From: RGIG3701 sp031553595
GTDB taxonomy: Bacteria; Planctomycetota; Planctomycetia; Pirellulales; Thermoguttaceae
Reading direction: 5' to 3'
Length of the DNA: 64,000 bases
NCBI GenBank assembly: GCA_031553595.1
Contig: JAVBLI010000015.1
Location: 21,413-85,412, forward strand
Shown here: piece by piece, positions 33,641 to 40,843 of the stretch
How the letters are laid out: each line of letters opens with the position of its first letter
How positions within the stretch are numbered: the stretch's first letter is position 1
The notes under the pieces: model-generated
Told to the model about the DNA's origin: nothing
Databases searched by the model: none
What the model saw: only the letters and a program-made list of their open reading frames with translations
Translations under genes and position numbers: made by a program

Positions 33641-35344
33641 TCACTGGTCCGCGTATCCTTCGGCGATACTGCGTAACAAAATTTCGGTCTCGGCCATGTG
33701 TTCGCCGAGTTTGCAGGCGATGTCCTGGACGGTGGCGAGGTTTTTGTTGATGACCTCGCGGGCACGGGCGGCGATCTGGCCCCGGCGAAATTCGGTGGTC
33801 GTGATGTCGAAAAGCATCGCGCCGACGACCTGTCCCGGGTCGATGTTGAATACGTTGAGGCTCAACAGGCGGTTGTTCAGCCGGAGCATGTCTTTGCTGA
33901 GTTCTTCCTTCGTTTGCAGCACTTCCTCGAAAAGTTCGGCGAACGGGATGAGTTTCTGGAGCATCGCGCCGGGCATGCCGGGGGCGGCTTCATAAATGTC
34001 CATCGCTTCCTCGCCGGCCAGCTCCGCGAATCGCCGGTTGCACTCGACGAGCTTCAGATTCCGGTCGACGATCACCACCGCCGCGGGGATGCACCGCAAA
34101 ATGGCGTTCGACTTTTTCTGGGCCAGGTTCCGCATGTACGAAACGCACATGTTCGGCTCGGCCTTCCCCGCCAGCAGCGCGCGGGCGAAGTTCATGCAGG
34201 TGTCGTATCCGCAGCCGCCGCAGTTGAGTTCGTCCTGGGGTTTCGTCTTGCCGACGCTTCGCAGCGCCTGTTTGATGTCCTGCAAATTGACCGGCTCGGC
34301 GGGAATGGTATCTTTTTCGTAACGAGCCTGAATTTCCACCTTGGCTCGCTTCGGGAGCGTCGGCTGAATGCGTGTGTGCCGGATAATACGCAACCGCTCG
34401 GCCAGCCCGGCGGAATTATGCTCCGCCGCGGGGCCATGGACGCAGCCACCGATGCACGCCAGCGTTTCGATAAAAACCGGCTCGCGGATTTCCCGGGGCC
34501 GCAGCCCGGTGAGCAGTTGCCGCAGGGCCTGGATGCCCGAAACGGACACGAAATGCACGTTATCGCAGTTGCCGTGGGCCTTGATCGTGTCGTTCATGCC
34601 GCCCTCGATCGGGTACAGCATCCCCTCCTCGGCGGTGTCCAGCACGAAAACGTCGTCCTCGGCCGGCTCCAGCGCCCACGGATTAATGCCCACTTCCTTG
34701 AACCACTGGTGCAGCCGGGGGTAAATCATGGCGATCGAAAACAGCTCGGGATGGCGATCCGCCTCATTTTTCTTCGCGACGCACGGGCCGACGAACACGA
34801 TTTTGATTTTCTTGCCGAATCGCTCCCGCAGCATTTTCGCGTGGGCCTGGGCGGGCGAAAGCACCTGCGTGATGGAGTCCGTAAATTCCGGCATGTACTT
34901 CCGAATGAGGTCGACCGTCGCGGGGCACGCCGAGGAAATCATCACGCCGGATTTCATTTCCGAAAGCGTGGCGGCCAAGTCGTCCGACACCGCCTGCGCC
35001 CCCAGCGCCGTTTCGCTCACCCCCGCAAATCCCAGCTTCTTCAGCGCCGCGATCATCTTCCCCGTCGGCAGCCCCTTAAACTCACTCACCCACGACGGAG
35101 CCAGCGAAATATACACCGGCGAATCGCCCTGCAGCAACTGCCGCACGCGCCCAAGGTCGTCCCGAATCTTTTTCGCGTGGGCCGGGCACACCTCCACACA
35201 ATGACCGCAGGCGATGCAAAGTTCGGACATCACCGACGCGTGGCCGTTCTGAATCTTAATCGCCTTCACGGGACAGTGGCGGACACACTTGAAGCAGTCC
35301 TGGCACTCGGCGTCGGCCGTGAAAATGGGGTAACTGTGGTTCAT
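33641..35344 (-). CDS. hydS: sensory [FeFe] hydrogenase-like protein with PAS domain (HydS-like)
   Basis: This 567-residue protein has two ferredoxin-type [4Fe-4S] motifs (Cys14, 17, 20, 24 and Cys43, 46, 49, 53). An H-cluster domain follows with L1 SSACPA (ligand Cys140), L2 GPCVAKK (Cys188) and L3 ETLACIGGC (Cys297, Cys301). A further [4Fe-4S] motif is at Cys375, 378, 383, 400, and a PAS-like region runs from about 415 to 530. The proton-shuttle cysteine of catalytic enzymes is alanine (Ala139), and the L3 methionine is replaced by leucine. These are features of sensory, low-turnover group C/D enzymes such as HydS. It probably reports H2 or redox state, perhaps through the neighbouring SpoIIE phosphatase. 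No Shine-Dalgarno is visible; the ATG abuts a repeat arm. Confidence 0.88.
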   Translation of the reverse strand: MNHSYPIFTADAECQDCFKCVRHCPVKAIKIQNGHASVMSELCIACGHCVEVCPAHAKKIRDDLGRVRQLLQGDSPVYISLAPSWVSEFKGLPTGKMIAALKKLGFAGVSETALGAQAVSDDLAATLSEMKSGVMISSACPATVDLIRKYMPEFTDSITQVLSPAQAHAKMLRERFGKKIKIVFVGPCVAKKNEADRHPELFSIAMIYPRLHQWFKEVGINPWALEPAEDDVFVLDTAEEGMLYPIEGGMNDTIKAHGNCDNVHFVSVSGIQALRQLLTGLRPREIREPVFIETLACIGGCVHGPAAEHNSAGLAERLRIIRHTRIQPTLPKRAKVEIQARYEKDTIPAEPVNLQDIKQALRSVGKTKPQDELNCGGCGYDTCMNFARALLAGKAEPNMCVSYMRNLAQKKSNAILRCIPAAVVIVDRNLKLVECNRRFAELAGEEAMDIYEAAPGMPGAMLQKLIPFAELFEEVLQTKEELSKDMLRLNNRLLSLNVFNIDPGQVVGAMLFDITTTEFRRGQIAARAREVINKNLATVQDIACKLGEHMAETEILLRSIAEGYADQ

Positions 35345-35347
35345 GGG

Positions 35348-35436
35348 AATTAGGAGTGAGGAATGAGGAATGATTTTAGGGAACGGAAATGAAGGACGCT
35401 TGCGAAATTTCTTTTTCCTAATTCCTCATTCCTAAT
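35348..35436. repeat. inverted word-repeat hairpin, AATTAGGAATGAGG type
   Basis: The left arm AATTAGGAGTGAGGAATGAG pairs with a right arm whose complement is AATTAGGAATGAGGAATTAG. The loop contains GGACGCTTGCGAAATTTC, the complement of the CGCAAGCG core in other loops. The right arm overlaps the rex stop codon (TAG inside the word), and the left arm ends next to the ATG of the sensory hydrogenase gene. Confidence 0.85.
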
Positions 35437-36343
35437 TTTTCTTAAATTTCTCGCCGAGCAGGTCGATGAGCATCTCCCGGCCGACGCGGTGATGGCACAC
35501 GCCGTCGATTATAATATTAGGGCCGTCGGAACACTCGCCCACGCAACACTTGCCGGAAAGCTCGATTTGAGCGTCGACGCCGTTTTCCTCAATGAAATTT
35601 TCGATCACCCGGAGGTTTTCTTCGTTGCCGCGCGCGAAACAGGAGCTGCCCATGCAAATGACGATTTTACCCATTTTACCGTTGTCCTCCGTGGTTTTTT
35701 CCTTTTTTTTCAGGCCGAACTGTTTCATTTTCGCGGAGAGTACGGCAAATCCACCGGCGATCACCTCCCGCTGCACAATCACCTCGTCCGGCACCTGGAG
35801 ACTCACATTCGCGAAGTTCCAAAAAGCACGCACGCCGTACGAAATCATGTCGTCCACCATCCGCTGGGCACTCTGCGGGCCGACGCAAATGATGCCCACG
35901 CTGGGCTGAATCAGCTTGACCATCGCGGGCATCAACCGGCTGTCGTATACCTCATGGCCATGGATAATGCGCCCGATTTTCACCGGATCGGCATCGAAAA
36001 CCGTCGTGATTCGAATTCCATACTCCGCAAACTCCTCATGGCCCAGCAAAGCACTGCCCAACGAACCGGCCCCGACCAAACACGCCGTGCACTCGATGTC
36101 CCAGCCGAGAAATTTGCGGATCGCCAAGATGAGTTCATCCGTACGGTAACCGACGCCCGGCTGGCCCGTCACGCCGGTGAGCTCGAAATCCTTCCGAACG
36201 ATAATCCGGTCGAGATTCATATAATCGGCCAGTTTCGTCGTCGACGCGTGCACTTCCCCCGCCTCGTGCATCAGCACCAGCTTGTGCATGTAGGACGGCA
36301 TCCGCCGAATGGCGGGCGTATTCTGGATTTTGACTCGGCCCAT
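35432..36343 (-). CDS. rex: Rex redox repressor fused to a [2Fe-2S] ferredoxin domain
   Basis: This 303-residue fusion starts with a winged-helix DNA-binding domain (residues 1-78, with the Rex signature IIVRKDFELTGVTGQPGVGY). A Rossmann NAD(H)-binding domain follows (LVGAGSLGSALL at 89-100, FDADP at 116-120). Ordinary Rex ends near residue 210. Here a thioredoxin-like [2Fe-2S] domain follows from about 224 with Cys230, Cys235, Cys266/267 and Cys271. Rex senses NADH/NAD+; the extra cluster could add redox sensing or electron exchange with the hydrogenase, which is inference. GAGGA precedes the ATG by 7 bp. It is the first gene after the operon promoter. No classical Rex box was found upstream. 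Confidence 0.9.
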   Translation of the reverse strand: MGRVKIQNTPAIRRMPSYMHKLVLMHEAGEVHASTTKLADYMNLDRIIVRKDFELTGVTGQPGVGYRTDELILAIRKFLGWDIECTACLVGAGSLGSALLGHEEFAEYGIRITTVFDADPVKIGRIIHGHEVYDSRLMPAMVKLIQPSVGIICVGPQSAQRMVDDMISYGVRAFWNFANVSLQVPDEVIVQREVIAGGFAVLSAKMKQFGLKKKEKTTEDNGKMGKIVICMGSSCFARGNEENLRVIENFIEENGVDAQIELSGKCCVGECSDGPNIIIDGVCHHRVGREMLIDLLGEKFKKN

Positions 36344-36373
36344 AATCGCGTCCTCTGACTGGGTGGAATAATT

Positions 36374-36423
36374 CCCGTATGTTACATGAGTATAAATATA
36401 TCCAAATCCGATACGGGCGTCAA
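36374..36423 (-). promoter_or_regulatory. operon promoter of the hydrogenase cluster with CCCGTAT/ATACGGG half-sites
   Basis: On the minus strand, TTGACG (36418-36423) and TATATT (36395-36400) are spaced exactly 17 bp, an excellent sigma-70-type promoter for rex and the genes after it. The 7-bp inverted pair ATACGGG (36411-36417, in the spacer next to -35) and CCCGTAT (36374-36380, just downstream of the start point) brackets the -10 and could be an operator. It does not fit the usual TTGTGA...TCACAA Rex site. Confidence 0.7.
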
Positions 36424-36501
36424 GGGGAGTTAGGTCTTTTTTTATCTAAAATTGGATATTTTTTTATTTAAGTCCCGCGAGAAGATTTAGCGCAGGCTAA
36501 G

Positions 36502-36573
36502 AATTATTAGGAATTAGGAATAGAAGAATGAGAAATTGCGTAAGCGTTCAAAACATTCCTAATTCCTAATTCC
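36502..36573. repeat. inverted word-repeat hairpin, ATTAGGAATTAGGAAT type
   Basis: ATTAGGAATTAGGAAT in the left arm is matched by its complement in the right arm, which ends 3 bp from the stop codon of the membrane-protein gene. The loop carries AAATTGCGTAAGCGTTC, a variant of the CGCAAGCG core. It lies upstream of the hydrogenase operon promoter. Confidence 0.8.
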
Positions 36574-36576
36574 CCC

Positions 36577-37857
36577 CTACTCCCGCGGGTCGGACTTCAG
36601 CTGAGGCAGTTCCGGCAGCGGCACGCCCTGGGATTTCGGCAGCCAGACCTCATCCATTTCCACCGCGTCCACATCCCGCCGCAGCAGCATGTAAATACCC
36701 GAAAACAGCGAGCAGACGTAAATCACCGTGAACGACAGCGGCAAGAGCCCTGCCATATACACGAAGAACCAGACGTACAGATTCTGCTCCGTGGCGGGGT
36801 TTTTACCGGACGCCCAGAAAAAGAGCGCCACCGCGCCCCACGTAATGCCGCACATCACCAACCGCCCGAGAATGCCGTAAAGCAGGCCGACCAAGAGGTA
36901 AAAGCCGTACCGCAGCGGCCGCTGGAGCGAATACGAATACGCCCGGCTCATGGCGTCAAAATAATCCGAGTTTTCACTCATCAGCGCCGAGAGCATCAGT
37001 GGCAGCCCGAGCACCGTGCCGAGAATCATGAACACGCCCATGAACGCGAACAAGAGCGAAATCGGTGTGGCCAGTGACGTGAAAAACTCCGGCAGCAGCG
37101 CCGTCACCCACACCGGCGCCAGCACCAGCGCCACCCCCACGCCCATCAGCACCGCCGCGATCACCGCCGACACGATGTGCTTTCGCGCCATCATCATCGC
37201 ATGAATCAGCGACGGCCGCACCCCCGTGGCGATCCGCACCGTGGTCATCCGGGCCACGACCATCTGAATGGCGAAGAAGTTCAATACGAGAAATGCCGCG
37301 ATGACGATTTTCGGCAATGATATTTTTTCTTTGGAAATTTTTGGCAGCCTGGCATAACAAATGGGGATTTCATAAAAATCTACCCCGTAGCGCGAAAAAT
37401 GTTTATCAAGACTTTTCACTTTATTACTAAACGCCTTCGCATCGACCACCCCATCCTGTGGCCCTGTAAGCAATTCGTTCCACTGATTACACTCTACCGC
37501 ATAAGCACCGTTAAGAGAATATAATTCTTTAGAAACAACCCCGTGCTTTGAGCTGATGAAAACATCATTACATGCTTCCATGTTTCGCATGAACGGTTTA
37601 ACGTCATTTTGACAAATGGAATAATCGCCGACGGCCAGATGGTCTGGCGGGAAAACATGCTCTTTCGGTACTGAAAAACGCGTCCACCCCGAAAACGCCC
37701 AGCTAAACAGCGCGATGCACACCACCAGATTCAGCGTCACGCACGTCAACAGCCGCAGCGAGAAGCCGAAACGCAGGCTTTTGCGCAGAATCAGCCACGG
37801 AAACACCTCATTCCAGTCCACCGCGCGTAAAAGATACGGATTTTGTTGGGATTTCAT
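36577..37857 (-). CDS. multi-pass membrane protein of unknown function
   Basis: The start at 37857 is set by AGGAGA 8 bp upstream; longer frames read into repeat copy 5. The 426-residue product has about six hydrophobic spans: one near residues 35-60, then a cluster at 200-395 (IVIAAFLVLNFFAIQMVVA; SAVIAAVLMGVGVALVLAPV; ISLLFAFMGVFMILGTVLG; YGFYLLVGLLYGILGRLVM; LYVWFFVYMAGLLPLSF). An extracytoplasmic loop at 60-190 contains three cysteines. The cytoplasmic stretch FDAMSRAYSYSLQRPLRYG looks conserved in character. No transporter signature is recognised. It follows the Hsp70-like gene on the same strand, and the co-oriented lipoprotein and Hsp70 suggest an envelope-related unit. Confidence 0.8.
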   Translation of the reverse strand: MKSQQNPYLLRAVDWNEVFPWLILRKSLRFGFSLRLLTCVTLNLVVCIALFSWAFSGWTRFSVPKEHVFPPDHLAVGDYSICQNDVKPFMRNMEACNDVFISSKHGVVSKELYSLNGAYAVECNQWNELLTGPQDGVVDAKAFSNKVKSLDKHFSRYGVDFYEIPICYARLPKISKEKISLPKIVIAAFLVLNFFAIQMVVARMTTVRIATGVRPSLIHAMMMARKHIVSAVIAAVLMGVGVALVLAPVWVTALLPEFFTSLATPISLLFAFMGVFMILGTVLGLPLMLSALMSENSDYFDAMSRAYSYSLQRPLRYGFYLLVGLLYGILGRLVMCGITWGAVALFFWASGKNPATEQNLYVWFFVYMAGLLPLSFTVIYVCSLFSGIYMLLRRDVDAVEMDEVWLPKSQGVPLPELPQLKSDPRE

Positions 37858-37890
37858 GGCGATTTCTCCTGTGATTTTCGGGATTCCATA

Positions 37891-38015
37891 AAACAACAGC
37901 CGGGAACGAAGTGAAGCGTAGCGCAACGGGAGTAACCGGATAGGCCCCGCTGAGCGAGTTACCACTTCTATCCGGTCACTCTCGCTGCGCTTCGTTCCCG
38001 GCTGCTGTTTTTGTG
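37891..38015 (-). repeat. MITE-like palindromic element, copy 5
   Basis: The arms AAACAACAGCCGGGAACG and CGTTCCCGGCTGCTGTTT enclose ACCGGAT/ATCCGGT. The centre (CCACTTC on the right) gives minus orientation. Its right boundary is one base from the stop codon of the Hsp70-like gene, so it sits at that gene's 3' end, before the membrane-protein gene. Confidence 0.8.
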
Positions 38016-38016
38016 C

Positions 38017-39747
38017 TCACTCATTCCTGACATTAAACTCGAGTTTCCATTTCCGGTCGTCCGTCGTCGAGCAGCACCAGAGCTCGAACAGGCCCAGCTC
38101 CGTCACGCGGGAGTGAAACGTCACGGGCACGTACCCCGCCGCGTTCTGCTCGTCCACGTCCAGCACGGTTTCCAGCGAGTCGGTGTCCTGAAGGTCTTCG
38201 TCCGTCCAGGCTTCCAGCACATCCCCGATTTTGTCGTCTTTGCGGGTGGAGGAGCTGAAGATGCGGAACTGCTCTTTTTCGCCGACGACCAGACCGATTT
38301 CCTCGCCGGGGACGGCCGATTCAGTGCCTTCTTCCATGCCGATGGGCGAGACGCACAGGGCGTGCATGGGGCGCGGGATGCCGGGGATGGCGGGCCCGGT
38401 GGTTTCGATGCCAACGTAATACGCCCGTGCGGTGCCACCACGGATCCGCATGCCGCCGCGGGTTTTCATGAAACCGTAAAAGACCGCGCCGCGCGCCACG
38501 GCGTTATTTAAGTCGTGCGTCCCCAAAAGTGGCGTAATTTCGCCTTCCTCCGCGGCACGCCAACTCTGGAGCACCTCCAGCATCCGCGTCCGCAGCTGCG
38601 GGGCCTGAAACACGCCGCCGTTAAACAGCAGATATTTCGGCTGCACACCATGAGCCTGCAAAAATGCCGCGACGTGTTTCGTGATGGCGGCGTCCGCTTC
38701 ATACGCCAGACCGATTTCTTTAAACCCCGACGCGCGGCTGCGCTGCGGGCGATCCGTTTTCATACACTGCGGGAAGAAACCGTCCAGCACCAGCCGGCGG
38801 GCGTCCTCACTCGCCAAATCCGCCGAGACCGTACCGCCGATGAGCTTACTGCCCCGGCCCAGAAGCGTCACCGGCTGCGAATCCGGGGCGTCCTCCGCCA
38901 GCAGCTTTTCCTTCACCACGCGGCAACTGTGCGCCAGCGCCGCCGACGGCCAGCGTTCCACCTGCACGTTTTTCGCCTCAAAAAGCTGCGTCGCGTGGTA
39001 CGCCAGCGCCAAATCCATGTTATCACCACCCACCAGCAGGTGATTCCCCACGGCCAGCCGCCGGAGAAACAAATCGCCGTCCTCCTCCTCCACCGCGACC
39101 AGCGAAAGGTCCGTGGTTCCGCCACCGACATCACAAATCAGCACCGAATCGCCCTTTTTGAGCGTTTTCCGCCATGCGTCGCCCTGCTCCAGCAGCCACG
39201 CGTAAATCGCCGCCTGGGGCTCCTCCAGCAGAATCATGTCCGCCGGCAGGCCCGCCTCCCGCGCCGCCTGATGCGTGAGTTCCCGGGCACTGGCGTCAAA
39301 CGATGCCGGCACGGTCAGCACCACACACTGCTCGGCAATAGGCGCGTCCGGAAACGCCGCCTCCCACGCACGCACGAGATGCTCGAGATACCGCCGCGAG
39401 GCTTCTACGGGCGAGCATTTCTCCTCCGCCGACATTTCTGAGCCCCACGGCAAAATCGGCGCCAGCCGGTCCACGCCGCTATTACACAGCCACGATTTCG
39501 CGCTATGCACCGTCCGCTGCGGCTGCTTCTCCGAAAGCGCCCGAGCGTATTCCCCCGCCGTTTTCGCCTCCGCCGACTCGACATACAGAAAAGACGGAAG
39601 CGAATCCCGCGACTCCTCCATATTCGCGTCCACCCGCTGCGGAATCGGCAAAAGCGCATCCTCACATGCCTCCGCATCCGCCAGCGGCGCATAAATCAGC
39701 ACGCAGTTCGTGGTGCCCAAATCCATTCCGACAACAAATTTTTTCAT
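38017..39747 (-). CDS. divergent Hsp70-family ATPase
   Basis: The start at 39747 (CGGAG 5 bp upstream) gives 576 residues, shorter than DnaK; upstream in-frame codons look non-coding. The actin-fold ATPase motifs are present: phosphate-1 GMDLGTTNCVLIY, catalytic VLTVPASFDASARE, LLEEPQAAIYAWL, phosphate-2 DVGGGTTDLSLV and adenosine FNGGVFQAPQLR. After about residue 430 the substrate-binding part is a reduced beta domain with no helical lid. It resembles the Planctomycetota-type Hsp70/HscC-like proteins rather than the dnaK at 46573. It lies between a lipoprotein gene and a membrane-protein gene on the same strand, with no J-domain or nucleotide-exchange partner nearby. Its clients are unknown. 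Confidence 0.85.
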   Translation of the reverse strand: MKKFVVGMDLGTTNCVLIYAPLADAEACEDALLPIPQRVDANMEESRDSLPSFLYVESAEAKTAGEYARALSEKQPQRTVHSAKSWLCNSGVDRLAPILPWGSEMSAEEKCSPVEASRRYLEHLVRAWEAAFPDAPIAEQCVVLTVPASFDASARELTHQAAREAGLPADMILLEEPQAAIYAWLLEQGDAWRKTLKKGDSVLICDVGGGTTDLSLVAVEEEDGDLFLRRLAVGNHLLVGGDNMDLALAYHATQLFEAKNVQVERWPSAALAHSCRVVKEKLLAEDAPDSQPVTLLGRGSKLIGGTVSADLASEDARRLVLDGFFPQCMKTDRPQRSRASGFKEIGLAYEADAAITKHVAAFLQAHGVQPKYLLFNGGVFQAPQLRTRMLEVLQSWRAAEEGEITPLLGTHDLNNAVARGAVFYGFMKTRGGMRIRGGTARAYYVGIETTGPAIPGIPRPMHALCVSPIGMEEGTESAVPGEEIGLVVGEKEQFRIFSSSTRKDDKIGDVLEAWTDEDLQDTDSLETVLDVDEQNAAGYVPVTFHSRVTELGLFELWCCSTTDDRKWKLEFNVRNE

Positions 39748-39859
39748 CCCGACTCCGGTTTTCAAACCACGATCCACAAACCATGATCCACAAAAAAGCG
39801 TCCCGCGAAACACTTCCGTGGGACGCGTCCATACAATCATGCACGACGACGCAAAGCGA

Positions 39860-40795
39860 TTACAGCTTCTTTTTCGTCTCCGCAACTTTCTCCTGGGCCT
39901 GCATCCGCAGCGAGTTATCCTTTTCCAGACCCACCTCGCTATCCGCCTTCTTCACCAAGTCCGCGGCCACGTCTTTCATTCCGTTCGCCAGCGCCAGTTC
40001 CACCAGCTGGCAATACGCCATGGCCTTCTGGCCCAGCCCCTTCATTTCGTCCGTCACCTTCACCGCTTCCTCGAACGTCGCCTTCCCGGCCTCTTTCATT
40101 CCCGTCTTGAACTGAACCGCCGCAAGCCGCGCCAGCGTGTCACTCTTCGTCCGGGCATCCTCGGCTGTCTCCAGAAGCTCATTCATCTTCGCTTCCACCG
40201 CCTTCATCCCGGCATCCGATTTCATCACGCCGTAACACTCGCCGATTTCGCAGTACACGTCCACTTTCGAGACGAGTTTCGCCAGCTGATCCGCGGCCGT
40301 CATGGCACCGGCCAGGGTTTCTTTCGCCGCGTCCGGATCCTCCATCGCCATCTGCGCTTTCGCGATCTTGATCTGCAACTTGATTTTGTCGACGTCCGAC
40401 GTGTCCTCATCCAGCTCGCCAAGCGCCTCCAGCGCCCGCTTGAGCGTCATTTTCGCTTTCGACTTTTCGCTAAGTTTCCCATATCCCTCCGCGATTTTCG
40501 CGTACGCTTCCGTCCGCTGCGGGATATCCTCGATTTTCGCGCAAGCGCCCATGGCCGTATCCATGGTTTTCATCGCGCCGGGCTTATCTTTCAGCTCTTC
40601 CGCCTGACGCACCGCCAGGGCCGGCAGTTTCGTCGCCATTTCCATCGAATCGTTCGCCTTCACCAGCTTCTCGATCCGCGGCAGGATGTTAGCCGATTTT
40701 CCGCCGCCATTCGCTCCTTTATCCCCGCTCGGGCATCCGGTACACGTCAAAACCACCAGGGAAAGAAGACAAGCGCTGACAAGAAAATGTTTCAT
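39860..40795 (-). CDS. helical-repeat lipoprotein
   Basis: The start at 40795 (GGAG 7 bp upstream) gives 311 residues with a type II signal ending in the lipobox TCTGC at about residue 20, so it should be lipid-anchored. After a Gly-rich linker the mature protein is entirely alpha-helical, with TPR-like helix pairs of about 34 residues (AYAKIAEGYGKLSEKSKAKM, VYCEIGECYGVMKSDAGMKA, AYCQLVELALANGMKDVAA). That architecture suggests a protein-binding solenoid. It is 48 bp downstream of dapL and 112 bp upstream of the Hsp70-like gene. The function is not known. Confidence 0.82.
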   Translation of the reverse strand: MKHFLVSACLLSLVVLTCTGCPSGDKGANGGGKSANILPRIEKLVKANDSMEMATKLPALAVRQAEELKDKPGAMKTMDTAMGACAKIEDIPQRTEAYAKIAEGYGKLSEKSKAKMTLKRALEALGELDEDTSDVDKIKLQIKIAKAQMAMEDPDAAKETLAGAMTAADQLAKLVSKVDVYCEIGECYGVMKSDAGMKAVEAKMNELLETAEDARTKSDTLARLAAVQFKTGMKEAGKATFEEAVKVTDEMKGLGQKAMAYCQLVELALANGMKDVAADLVKKADSEVGLEKDNSLRMQAQEKVAETKKKL

Positions 40796-40843
40796 TCTGT
40801 ACTCCATTTTAAAAATTAAAACACAAGGAAAAAGCAAAAAATC

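Noticed and set aside
36344..36500. Classical Rex operator upstream of the hydrogenase operon
   Set aside because: No TTGTGA-N6-TCACAA-like palindrome is present; only the CCCGTAT/ATACGGG pair was seen.
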